From UBA5336 sp964415675 (GTDB lineage: Bacteria > Pseudomonadota > Alphaproteobacteria > Caulobacterales > Hyphomonadaceae), in NCBI GenBank assembly GCA_964415675.1, contig CAYQBG010000001.1, forward strand, positions 220,742 to 284,741: a stretch of DNA of 64,000 nucleotides. The letters run 5' to 3'. Positions 1-7,970 of this stretch are shown here, one piece after another. Position 1 is the first letter of the stretch, and every line of letters begins with the position of its first letter. The notes below the pieces were generated by a model, which was not told where the DNA came from, ran no database searches, and was given only the letters and a program-made list of their open reading frames with translations. Made by a program: the position numbers and the translations under genes.

Positions 1-395
1 ATTGTCATTGTCTCGCCGCGCGCCGCGAGCGCATGGTCATAAAGTCGGCCGATGAACTGCATCGCCACATCCTTGAAGGCGAGTGTCGGGCCGACATGCA
101 GCTCCATCATCCAGCGATCCGGGCCGATCTCGACCAGCGGAGCCACGCTGTGATGGGAGAAGCCCGAATAGGCCTCTGCGCAGAGCCTCCGCATATTTGC
201 GGCGTTCACAGTTTCACCGGCGAACGCGCCGAGGATCCGCGCGGCCGTATCGACATACGCCTCGCCCGGCACCGGGCGGGCGATGGATGGATAGGTTTCG
301 GGGACGAACAGACCGCCATCGGGCGCCAGGCCAGCCAGGCAGGCTTCGAGGAAATCGACCGGCTCGGCGCCGCCACGGGTCGAGATATATCTCAA
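1..395 (-). CDS. thrC: Threonine synthase, N-terminal part (runs off window)
   Basis: Threonine synthase converts O-phosphohomoserine to threonine with PLP. The visible 131 residues start RYISTRGGAEPVDFLEACL and contain GPTLAFKDVAMQF, whose lysine is the PLP-binding residue in this family. The start is a TTG at 395-393 that overlaps the SURF1 stop (TTGA), so the two are translationally coupled; an in-frame TAA lies just upstream, so no earlier start is possible. The C-terminal two thirds lie outside the window. SURF1 followed by thrC is a usual alphaproteobacterial order. Confidence 0.9.
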   Translation of the reverse strand, partial: MRYISTRGGAEPVDFLEACLAGLAPDGGLFVPETYPSIARPVPGEAYVDTAARILGAFAGETVNAANMRRLCAEAYSGFSHHSVAPLVEIGPDRWMMELHVGPTLAFKDVAMQFIGRLYDHALAARGETMT

Positions 396-1081
396 CGCTT
401 ACTCCCGAATATCAGCCGTCCACGCGAGTGATGATAGGCGAAATACACGCCCAGCAGCGCCAGGGCGAGCCCCCACCATGTCATAGCATAGCCCAAATGG
501 CGTGCCGGCGGCAAAGGATCGATCGGTTCCGGCGCAGCATAGGGATTGGCAGTCACACGCGAGCGGCTCGGATCGTCCGCCGACACGACGGTCATCTCCA
601 CCGGCTCGACCACCGGCGCACTCTCGCCCTGCCAGCCCCACCGCGATTGCATACCCGCTGCGTCAAAGACATACCAGCTATTCTCTTCCGGCCGGTTGCG
701 TGCGCTCTGACGGGAATTGGTGCGCTCGAACACTCGCGCGGCCTCAAAGTCAATGCGCTGCGGTATGGGTGCCGGCAGGCGCGGGCGTGGCCCTCCGCTG
801 GCCTCGACCATGGCCATGACGCGCTCCCCCGTTCCGGCGATCCGGCCCGGCGCATAATGGCGCCACACCGCTTCGCCGTCAGAGATGCCATAGACCGACT
901 GGAAGAGCGGCTCGATCGCAGTCTCGACCTCGACGCTGACCCGCTCAACCGGGAGGCCGGGCGCGACATCGCCCTCCAGCTTCTGGGCATAGCGCCCATA
1001 CTGCCACTGGCCGAGCCACAGAAGGATGGCCAGGCTGGCAAGCGTGAACAGGGTAAGCACTGGGAGCGGGCGAAAACGCAT
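392..1081 (-). CDS. SURF1 family cytochrome oxidase biogenesis protein
   Basis: SURF1/Shy1 helps insert heme a into subunit I of aa3 oxidase. The 229-residue protein has the family layout: one N-terminal membrane helix (about residues 8-25, followed by LGQWQYGRYAQK), a periplasmic domain, and a second helix near the C-terminus (WWGLALALLGVYFAY). It starts with ATG and its stop overlaps the thrC start. It is the last oxidase gene of the operon, 70 bp downstream of subunit III. Confidence 0.9.
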   Translation of the reverse strand: MRFRPLPVLTLFTLASLAILLWLGQWQYGRYAQKLEGDVAPGLPVERVSVEVETAIEPLFQSVYGISDGEAVWRHYAPGRIAGTGERVMAMVEASGGPRPRLPAPIPQRIDFEAARVFERTNSRQSARNRPEENSWYVFDAAGMQSRWGWQGESAPVVEPVEMTVVSADDPSRSRVTANPYAAPEPIDPLPPARHLGYAMTWWGLALALLGVYFAYHHSRGRLIFGSKR

Positions 1082-1105
1082 ATGAGGGATCCACTGGGAC
1101 CAGAA

Positions 1106-1130
1106 CCGGGCGGATCAAACGGCCGCCCGG
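1106..1130 (-). other. Intercistronic hairpin between subunit III and SURF1
   Basis: Perfect 8-bp inverted repeat CCGGGCGG / CCGCCCGG with a 9-nt loop in the 70-bp gap between ctaE and SURF1. No T-run follows on the minus strand, so it is more likely an mRNA-stability or attenuation hairpin than a terminator. Confidence 0.3.
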
Positions 1131-1151
1131 CCCGGGCTGTCAGGGAAATCC

Positions 1152-2018
1152 CTAACCAAGAATGAGATAAGGCACCACATAGACAAAGGCGAAGAGGAAC
1201 AACCAGACCACATCGACAAAGTGCCAGTACCAGGCTGCGGCCTCGAAGCCGAAATGCTTTTCCGGGGTAAAGCCGCCCATCATCAGGCGGATCAGGCAAA
1301 CCGCCAGGAAGATCGTGCCGATCACCACATGCGCACCATGGAAACCGGTCGCCATGTAGAAGGCCGAACCATAAAGCGTACCATCATAGGTAAATCCGGC
1401 ATGGCTGTATTCGAGAACCTGCAGCGCGGTGAACAGCATGCCGAGAACCACGGTCAGGATCAGACCGTTGCGCGCACCGGTCCGGTCGCCATGCTGAAGC
1501 GCATGGTGGGCCCAGGTGACCGTCGTGCCTGACAGCAACAGGACCAGCGTGTTGATCAGCGGCAGATGGAACGGGTCGAAGGTTTCCACGCCGGCGGGCG
1601 GCCAGTCTGCAAAGCGCGCCAGGCTGTCAGCATAGATCGGGTTTGACGCGTCCCAGCCTTGCGTGCGCTCCGGCCAGAAGATGGCGAATTCGAAAAAACC
1701 CCAGAACCAGGCGACGAAGAACATCACTTCCGAGGCGATGAACAGGATCATGCCATAGCGAAGCCCGATCTCGACCACCGGCGTGTGGTCTCCCGCGCGG
1801 CTTTCCAGCACGACTTCGCGCCACCAGCCAAACATGACATAAAGCACACCCAGCAGGCCCACGGCCATCGGCCAGATCGTGCCCTTTTCAAGGCCGAACA
1901 AGCCCTTTGTATAGGTCACAAAGCCCATCGCCAGGACCGCCACGAACAAGGAGCCGAGCAGCGGCCAGGGGGACGGGTTCACAAGATGATAGTCGTGCTT
2001 CACTTCGCCATGGGCCAT
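1152..2018 (-). CDS. ctaE: Cytochrome c oxidase subunit III
   Basis: Integral membrane subunit III of aa3 oxidase, which supports proton uptake and stability of subunit I. The 288-residue protein begins MAHGEVKHDYHLVNPSPWPL, the conserved alphaproteobacterial subunit III N-terminus, and has about seven hydrophobic helices with WHFVDVVWLFLF near the end. A GTG at 2072 could extend it by 18 residues, but the conserved start is the ATG at 2018. It follows ctaG by 74 bp in the same operon. Confidence 0.95.
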   Translation of the reverse strand: MAHGEVKHDYHLVNPSPWPLLGSLFVAVLAMGFVTYTKGLFGLEKGTIWPMAVGLLGVLYVMFGWWREVVLESRAGDHTPVVEIGLRYGMILFIASEVMFFVAWFWGFFEFAIFWPERTQGWDASNPIYADSLARFADWPPAGVETFDPFHLPLINTLVLLLSGTTVTWAHHALQHGDRTGARNGLILTVVLGMLFTALQVLEYSHAGFTYDGTLYGSAFYMATGFHGAHVVIGTIFLAVCLIRLMMGGFTPEKHFGFEAAAWYWHFVDVVWLFLFAFVYVVPYLILG

Positions 2019-2092
2019 GGAGGCATACCCCGATGCAATTTCTGTAGAATCCGGGAGATTATTAGACCGCACCGCCCCTGCCCGGCAACACC

Positions 2093-2641
2093 TTAGTCAA
2101 GACTGGCCGCTTTGGTCGCACCCTGCCAGTCCTCATACCGGAAGAATGTATAGGACAGGGTGATCGTATCGACATCCTCAAGCAGCCGCCGGCCATCAAG
2201 ATCGGGCGAGACGAAGAACACCACAGGCAGCTTCTTGGTCTCGCCCGGCCCGATGATCCGCTCTTCGAAACAGAAACATTCCAGCTTGTTGAAATAAGGG
2301 CCTGCCTTGTGCGGCGTCACATTATAGCTGGCGATCAGCGAGACGGGCGCGTCGGACGTATTGGTCGCCTCATAAAAAGCGAGGCCGTGTTCGCCCAGCC
2401 GGATTTCATGGCTTGTCTGCAAGGGCCGGAACCTGATCGGCACGTCTGATGTGTTCGCATCGAAACGCACGCTCACCACCCGGTCGATCACCCTGTCAGG
2501 CGCCGCCTCTGCGATTCTGGTCGTCCCACCGAAACCGGTGACACGGCAGAAAGTGTTGTAAATCGGCTCAGCGGCAAAAGAGAGCGCAAGCATCCCTGCG
2601 ACAAGCGCGCTGAGCAGAAGGACTAGTTGTCGATGTGCCAA
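2093..2641 (-). CDS. ctaG: Cytochrome c oxidase copper assembly protein Cox11/CtaG
   Basis: Membrane-anchored copper chaperone that delivers Cu to the CuB site of subunit I. The 182 residues have one N-terminal helix, the family motif FCRVTGFGGTT (31-41) and the copper-binding ECFCFEE with C122 and C124. The start is a TTG, chosen because AGGAG sits five bases upstream; the gene then overlaps the small upstream gene by 19 bp. The next in-frame ATG would remove most of the anchor. Confidence 0.93.
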   Translation of the reverse strand: MAHRQLVLLLSALVAGMLALSFAAEPIYNTFCRVTGFGGTTRIAEAAPDRVIDRVVSVRFDANTSDVPIRFRPLQTSHEIRLGEHGLAFYEATNTSDAPVSLIASYNVTPHKAGPYFNKLECFCFEERIIGPGETKKLPVVFFVSPDLDGRRLLEDVDTITLSYTFFRYEDWQGATKAASLD

Positions 2642-2814
2642 TAGAACTCCTGGTCTGGTCCCATTCCGGTCTGACTGAGCCGGATCACCGTCACTGCGCC
2701 AACAAGGATCACAAAGCCGAACAGGGCGAGCGCCAGCCAGAGATTGCGCCGCTTGCGCGCCGCCAGCTCCCGGTCACTAAGTTCCACGCGCTCAAACTCG
2801 TCCTTGTCACTCAT
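2623..2814 (-). CDS. Small single-helix membrane protein, CoxF-like
   Basis: The 63-residue protein has a charged N-terminus (residues 1-25, Lys/Arg-rich ARKRRN), one transmembrane helix (about 26-48) and a short tail. Position between ctaB and ctaG and this architecture match the small CoxF-type proteins of alphaproteobacterial oxidase operons, whose role in assembly is poorly defined. Its ATG shares a base with the ctaB stop (TGATG), implying coupled translation. The family assignment rests mainly on size and synteny. Confidence 0.75.
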   Translation of the reverse strand: MSDKDEFERVELSDRELAARKRRNLWLALALFGFVILVGAVTVIRLSQTGMGPDQEFYWHIDN

Positions 2815-3794
2815 CAGGTCACCTGCGCGAGCGGCCAGTGCAGGCCGGCCGCATGTTCCAGCATCAATGCTGCGAATATGAGGAAGAGATAGAGGATGGA
2901 AAAGGCGAACAGCTTTGCTGCGGCGCGATTGTCGCGCGGCACGGCGCCGCGGTCACCGGCGGTGGAGCGCGCCACCCGCACGGCTTGCACGAGGAAGACG
3001 AGGCCGAGCAGCCCGGCAACCCCTGCATAGATCGTCCCGCCAAGGCCGGTCAGCACAGGCGCAAGACCCAACGGCGCAAGCAACAGCGTGTAAGCGAGTA
3101 TCTGCCGACGTGTCGCGCGCGCGCCATGAGTCACGGGCAGCATCGGCACCCCGGCCTTTTCATATTCCTTGTGCGCCAGCAGGCTCAGCGCCCAGAAATG
3201 CGGCGGCGTCCAGATGAAGATGATCGAAAACAGGAGCCAGGCATCGAGCGGGGTATTTCCGGTCACGGCAGCCCAGCCAATCACTGGCGGAAACGCTCCG
3301 GCCCCGCCACCAATGACGATGTTCTGCGGCGTGCGCCGCTTCAGCCACATCGTGTAGATCACGCCATAATAGAAGATGGAGAAGGCCAGCAGGCCGGCCG
3401 CAAGCGAATTGCTGGCCAGCCACATCAACAGGACCGAGGCCGCCGACAGGATCAGGCCCATGGCAAGGGCTTCTTCCTTCGGCACCGCGCCCGACGGGAT
3501 CGGCCGGACCGATGTGCGCGACATAACAGCGTCGATGTCGGCATCGTACCACATATTGATCGCGCCAGCCGCGCCCGAGCCCAGCGCAACAGCCAGAATC
3601 GCGATTGCGCCCATCAGCGGATGGATCGCAACGCCGGACATGCCCTGCCCGGCGACAAGACCAGCCGCCGCCGTGAACACCACGAGCATCATGATGCGCG
3701 GCTTGAGCAGCTGCACATAGTCGCCAGCGGTGGCGACGGGCAATTCAGAACTGATCGGCTGGTCGGTCATGAGGTCCGTATATGTCTCGTCCAT
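2814..3794 (-). CDS. ctaB: Protoheme IX farnesyltransferase (heme O synthase)
   Basis: UbiA-family polytopic enzyme that adds a farnesyl group to heme b to make heme o, the precursor of heme a. The 326 residues show the prenyltransferase motif NMWYDADIDAVMSRTSVRP (N-x3-D-x2-D) and the second Asp-rich loop region, with about nine helices. The listed ATG overlaps the preceding gene by 50 bp; an internal ATG at 3770 (MTDQPISSE) reduces the overlap and is an equally good start. Confidence 0.95.
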   Translation of the reverse strand: MDETYTDLMTDQPISSELPVATAGDYVQLLKPRIMMLVVFTAAAGLVAGQGMSGVAIHPLMGAIAILAVALGSGAAGAINMWYDADIDAVMSRTSVRPIPSGAVPKEEALAMGLILSAASVLLMWLASNSLAAGLLAFSIFYYGVIYTMWLKRRTPQNIVIGGGAGAFPPVIGWAAVTGNTPLDAWLLFSIIFIWTPPHFWALSLLAHKEYEKAGVPMLPVTHGARATRRQILAYTLLLAPLGLAPVLTGLGGTIYAGVAGLLGLVFLVQAVRVARSTAGDRGAVPRDNRAAAKLFAFSILYLFLIFAALMLEHAAGLHWPLAQVT

Positions 3795-4506
3795 GGCGGA
3801 TGCGCCGGTAGGTAGCTTCTGTCACACAAATGGCAAAGGCGGCAAATGAGACCAGTGCGACCCAACCGCCTGCCACGAGGGCCAGGATCGGCCACGAAGA
3901 TCCCGTCTCTCCGTATGAGATATAGCGCTGTGGCATCCCGGCCAGGCTGAGCGACATGGCGCCGGCACCGGTCAGGGCCAGCCCGAGGGACCATAGCCCC
4001 CAGTGCACAAGGGCCAGAGCGCGCCGATAAGGCACGCCGATGATCGCCCGGAAGCTGGCATAGATGGCCGCGAAGCCCCCGCAGACCAGCGCTGCGACCA
4101 GCACGTTCTGGAGTTCGACCTGAACAAAGTAGGTGTCATGCAGGCTGGTGGCGACACTTTGACGCCGGGCCGCGATCACCTGTATCAAACCGGCACTCAC
4201 CCAGATCACGGCCGTGAGCATGAACAATCCGGCAGCCTTCAACCGCCATAAGCGCCGCCACCAGACAATCACTGCCGCGCAGAGTCCCACCAATGCGAGC
4301 GCCATGATGAGGCCCGGGATGTGGGGATGGCCGAAGAACCAGAACAGGTGCTGGTAGAAGACCGGGTCGCCTGCTGCATCAGGATCAAAAAAACTCGTGC
4401 CTTCACTCTGATCGAACAGCAGCAACCAGACCGGAACGCCCACCAGCAGCAAGGCAAGGCCCAGCGCAGACGTCATCGCCAGGAAAATGGCCAACAGTGT
4501 CAGCAT
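3745..4506 (-). CDS. Shortened cytochrome oxidase subunit I-like protein without heme ligands
   Basis: A 253-residue membrane protein between ctaD and ctaB that looks like a shrunken copy of subunit I. DPVFYQHLFWFFGHP (47-61) matches helix VI of the neighbouring ctaD; LHDTYFVQVELQNVL (122-136) matches its heme-ligand helix LHDTYYVVAHFHYVL; GMPQRYISY (190-198) matches GAPRRYIDM. The two heme-ligand histidines are replaced by E and Q. GHPEVY has become GHPHIP, so the cross-linked tyrosine and its glutamate are gone, and the region carrying the two other CuB histidines is missing. It cannot be an oxidase; a structural or assembly role is inference. The frame is intact and retained in the operon. 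Confidence 0.75.
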   Translation of the reverse strand: MLTLLAIFLAMTSALGLALLLVGVPVWLLLFDQSEGTSFFDPDAAGDPVFYQHLFWFFGHPHIPGLIMALALVGLCAAVIVWWRRLWRLKAAGLFMLTAVIWVSAGLIQVIAARRQSVATSLHDTYFVQVELQNVLVAALVCGGFAAIYASFRAIIGVPYRRALALVHWGLWSLGLALTGAGAMSLSLAGMPQRYISYGETGSSWPILALVAGGWVALVSFAAFAICVTEATYRRIRHGRDIYGPHDRPADQF

Positions 4507-4523
4507 CGCCCCAAGCCCATTTC

Positions 4524-4562
4524 CAACAACAAAAGACGGGCCCGCACTCTGGCGGACCCGTC
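4524..4562 (-). terminator. Terminator-like hairpin after ctaD
   Basis: On the minus strand GACGGG...CCCGTC (with an inner CCGC/GCGG pairing) is followed directly by TTTTGTTGTT. It sits between ctaD and the subunit-I-like gene, so it may attenuate transcription and keep the structural subunits II and I in excess over the assembly genes. Confidence 0.55.
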
Positions 4563-4587
4563 ACAATATCCAGCTTCCATCGACTGC

Positions 4588-6258
4588 CTAGTGCCCGCTA
4601 TCCCCCTTGACCACCGGAAGCGTGTTGTACTGGTGGAAAGGCGGCGGAGAGGACAGCGTCCATTCCAGTGTCGTGGCGCCTTCGCCCCAGGGGTTGGCCT
4701 CGGCCTTGCGCCGACGGATCATCGATTCCACGAGACCGACAAAGAAGATCGCCGTCGCCACCAGCGTGATCACATATCCCCAGGAGGAGACGGCATTCCA
4801 CATCTGGAAGCCTTCCGCCATGTCGATATAGCGACGCGGCGCACCGTTCAGGCCAAGGAAGTGCTGCGGGAAGAAGATCACGTTCGAGCCAATGAACATC
4901 AGCCAGAAATGCGCCTGCCCGATCCGCTCATTATACTTCACCCCGAACATTTTCTCGAACCAGTAATACCAGCCGGCGAAAAGGCCAAACACGGCGCCGA
5001 GCGAGAGCACATAATGGAAGTGTGCCACCACATAATAAGTGTCGTGCAGGATATGATCGATCCCGGCATTGGCCAGCATCACGCCCGTGACACCGCCCAC
5101 GGTGAACAGGAAGATGAAGCCGATAGCCCAGAGCATCGGCACCTTGAACTCAATCGAGCCGCCCCACATCGTCGCGATCCAGGAGAAGATCTTGATGCCT
5201 GTCGGCACTGCGATCACCATGGTCGCCGCTACGAAATAGGCCTTCAGGTCCAGGTTCATGCCGACCGTGTACATATGGTGGGCCCAGACGATGAAGCCGA
5301 TAAAGCCGATGGCCACCATCGCATATGCCATGCCGAGATAACCGAAAATCGGCTTTTTCGAGAAGGTCGAGACAATGTGCGAGATGATGCCGAAGGCCGG
5401 AAGGATCATGATATAAACCTCCGGGTGTCCAAAGAACCAGAACAGATGCTGGAACATCACCGGATCGCCGCCTCCTTCGGGCACAAAGAATTGCGAGCCG
5501 AAATTGCGGTCCGTCAGCAGCATGGTCAGCGCACCGGCCAGAACGGGCAGCGCCAGCAGCAAGAGAATCGCCGTCACCAGGACCGACCAGGCAAAAAGCG
5601 GCATCTTGTGGATGGTCATGCCCGGAGCGCGCATGTTCAGGATGGTCACGATGAAATTGATCGCGCCAAGGATAGAGGCAATACCAGCCGTGTGAAGCGA
5701 CAGGATTACGAGATCCATGGCCGGTCCGGGATGACCCTTGAGCCCTGAAAGCGGCGGGTAAAGAACCCAGCCCCCGCCGAATCCGTTCCCGGCCGACCCG
5801 CCCGGCACGAACATCGAGGTGATCAGCAGTATGAAAGCCGCGGCCGTCAGCCAGAAGGAGATATTGTTCATACGCGGAAAGGCCATGTCCGGCGCGCCGA
5901 TCATCAGCGGCACGAACCAGTTACCGAAGCCACCGATCAGGGCCGGCATCACCATGAAGAAAATCATGATGAGGCCGTGATAGGTGATCACCGTATTGTA
6001 GAAATGCTTGGCCGCCTCAACGGCCGCATCCCCCTCACCCGCCACGAACATGGTCAGCGGACCGATTCCCGGCTGTGCCAGCTCCCAGCGGATCAGGCCC
6101 GAGAGGGCGTAGCCGACAATACCGGCGATGAGCGCGAAGATCAGGTAGAGTGTCCCGATATCCTTGTGGTTCGTCGAGAAGAACCAGCGGGTAAAGAAGC
6201 CGGGCTTGTGGTCTTCATCATGACCGGCCTGATCGAGTGCGATTTCGTCCATGGGCAT
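4588..6258 (-). CDS. ctaD: Cytochrome c oxidase subunit I (aa3 type)
   Basis: Catalytic heme-copper subunit with twelve helices, 556 residues. Visible ligands: YHGLIMIFF (heme a His), WFFGHPEVYI (CuB His with the cross-linked Tyr), WAHHMY (two CuB His) and AHFHYVL (heme a3 and heme a His). The GHPEVY glutamate marks an A1-type proton channel. Start ATG at 6258. It follows ctaC by 26 bp. Confidence 0.98.
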   Translation of the reverse strand: MPMDEIALDQAGHDEDHKPGFFTRWFFSTNHKDIGTLYLIFALIAGIVGYALSGLIRWELAQPGIGPLTMFVAGEGDAAVEAAKHFYNTVITYHGLIMIFFMVMPALIGGFGNWFVPLMIGAPDMAFPRMNNISFWLTAAAFILLITSMFVPGGSAGNGFGGGWVLYPPLSGLKGHPGPAMDLVILSLHTAGIASILGAINFIVTILNMRAPGMTIHKMPLFAWSVLVTAILLLLALPVLAGALTMLLTDRNFGSQFFVPEGGGDPVMFQHLFWFFGHPEVYIMILPAFGIISHIVSTFSKKPIFGYLGMAYAMVAIGFIGFIVWAHHMYTVGMNLDLKAYFVAATMVIAVPTGIKIFSWIATMWGGSIEFKVPMLWAIGFIFLFTVGGVTGVMLANAGIDHILHDTYYVVAHFHYVLSLGAVFGLFAGWYYWFEKMFGVKYNERIGQAHFWLMFIGSNVIFFPQHFLGLNGAPRRYIDMAEGFQMWNAVSSWGYVITLVATAIFFVGLVESMIRRRKAEANPWGEGATTLEWTLSSPPPFHQYNTLPVVKGDSGH

Positions 6259-6284
6259 GGCGGTTCTCTTTCAGCTCCTCTGGA

Positions 6285-7223
6285 TTACTGCGCGGCGGCG
6301 AGGCGGGTGGCCTCACCGTCCAGCGGTTCAATATCTGCGACGACCTGTGCGGCAGCGTCGTAGTCGCCGGTCATCATGGTTTCGACCCAGCGGTCAAACT
6401 GGTCTTCCGGCACCACGCGTACCTCAATTGGCATGAAGGCGTGATTGACCCCGCACAGTTCCGAACACTGTCCGTAATACACGCCCGGCTCCTCGACCAG
6501 GAACCAGCCCTGATTGAGCTTGCCGGGGATGGCATCAGTCTTCACGCCGAAGGATGGCACAGTCCACGAATGGATCACGTCCGATGCAGTGGTCTGGTAG
6601 CGGATGTAGCGGTTGGCAGGGATCACCATTGGATAATCGACGGCCAGATTGCGCGGCTTGTCCTGCGTGTGCGCCGGATCGCCCGACAAGCCGACATGCA
6701 GCGGATTGGACACAAACTCCATCGCATAGCCCGCATCATCGACAATATCGGAATACTGATAGGTCCAGTTCCACTGATTGCCCTGGGCCTTGATCGTCAG
6801 CCAGCCTTTTTCAGCGGCCTGCGGGAAGGTGTTGGGATCGTCGAAATCGCCCGACTGGGCGATCCGCTCCAGATCAGGCTGGGCGTCCTGATAATAAAGA
6901 TTCGGGAAGGACGGGATCGCGATCAGGACCAGAATGAGGACCGGAACTGTCGTCCAGATCACTTCAACCAGCGTATTGTGACTGAACCGGCTCGGTTCCG
7001 GATTGGCCTTGCGGCGATAACGGAGCATCACCCAGAGCAGGAGGCCCATCACAAGGATCACCACAGCCGTGAGAAACACCATCACGAAACCGTGGAAGAA
7101 GTGCAACCGCTCCATGATGCGGGTGGCGGCCGGCTGCAGGCCAAGTGCACCTTCTTCAGGCCGGGCAGCGTGAGCCATGCCGGCGGTCAGGCTCATCATC
7201 AAGAGTGTCAGCAATCCGCGCAC
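6285..7223 (-). CDS. ctaC: Cytochrome c oxidase subunit II
   Basis: Periplasmic CuA-bearing subunit that accepts electrons from cytochrome c. The 312 residues have a signal peptide (1-19), two membrane helices (about 43-66 and 90-106) and a C-terminal cupredoxin domain with the CuA set H218, C253, E255, C257, H261 and M264 (GQCSELCGVNHAFM). The start is GTG, supported by AAGGAG seven bases upstream. It is the first gene of the oxidase operon; its promoter must lie in 7224-7370, which it shares with the divergent TPR gene. Confidence 0.97.
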   Translation of the reverse strand: MRGLLTLLMMSLTAGMAHAARPEEGALGLQPAATRIMERLHFFHGFVMVFLTAVVILVMGLLLWVMLRYRRKANPEPSRFSHNTLVEVIWTTVPVLILVLIAIPSFPNLYYQDAQPDLERIAQSGDFDDPNTFPQAAEKGWLTIKAQGNQWNWTYQYSDIVDDAGYAMEFVSNPLHVGLSGDPAHTQDKPRNLAVDYPMVIPANRYIRYQTTASDVIHSWTVPSFGVKTDAIPGKLNQGWFLVEEPGVYYGQCSELCGVNHAFMPIEVRVVPEDQFDRWVETMMTGDYDAAAQVVADIEPLDGEATRLAAAQ

Positions 7224-7370
7224 AGGCGACTCCTTGGGCTATCCTATTGCCATGTCAGTTACCGCGCCCGCCCCGCTCCGGCGAGGGTCGAGCGCAAGCA
7301 ATATTGTCGCAGGCTGATTTTGAAACCCTCATAATGTGCTAATCTGCCTGCAGAGATACGGAGAAATGTC

Positions 7371-7925
7371 ATGCTACGCAAAGCCCTGCTCGCCACACTC
7401 GTCCTGTCGGTCCCGGCAGCCCCTGCCCTGCCTCAGGCCATGATCATCGGGGGCGGCTATGCCCGTGACTGTTACGAAGCCGTCAAGGCAGGCGATGACA
7501 CGTTCCGCAAGACCGACCGGATCTGCACCGATGCTCTCACCCAGGAAACCATGACCCGGGAAAACCGCGCGGCCACCTATATCAATCGCGGCATTGGCCG
7601 GATGCGCGCCAATAATCTCGATGACGCCCTTGAGGACTATCAGTCCGCGCTCGACCTGCGCCCTGACCTTGGCGCCGCCTATCTGAATCGCGGCGCAGCA
7701 CTTATCTTCAAGGAGGATTACGAGGCTGCCTTGCAGGCGCTGAACAAGTCGATCGAACTGAACACAGAAGAGATGCACGCCGCCTATTACAATCGCGCCA
7801 TCGCGCGCGAACAGACCGGCGACGTCACCGGAGCCTATTACGATTTCCAGCGGGCCAAGGAACTCATGCCAGACTGGCCGCGCGTTGATCGCCAGCTGGC
7901 CCGGTTTACCGTGACCGAGAACTGA
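7371..7925 (+). CDS. Periplasmic tetratricopeptide-repeat protein
   Basis: 184 residues with a probable signal peptide (1-22) followed by about three TPR units, e.g. AAYLNRGAALIFKEDYEAAL and AAYYNRAIAREQTGDVTGAY. TPR repeats are protein-binding scaffolds; the partner cannot be told from sequence. It is divergent from the oxidase operon and 45 bp upstream of tldD, with GGAG nine bases before its ATG. Confidence 0.8.
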   Translation: MLRKALLATLVLSVPAAPALPQAMIIGGGYARDCYEAVKAGDDTFRKTDRICTDALTQETMTRENRAATYINRGIGRMRANNLDDALEDYQSALDLRPDLGAAYLNRGAALIFKEDYEAALQALNKSIELNTEEMHAAYYNRAIAREQTGDVTGAYYDFQRAKELMPDWPRVDRQLARFTVTEN

Positions 7926-7970
7926 CGCGGCGCCTTGCCAGCAGCCCGCGCTGACCTCATCTTGACCGGC

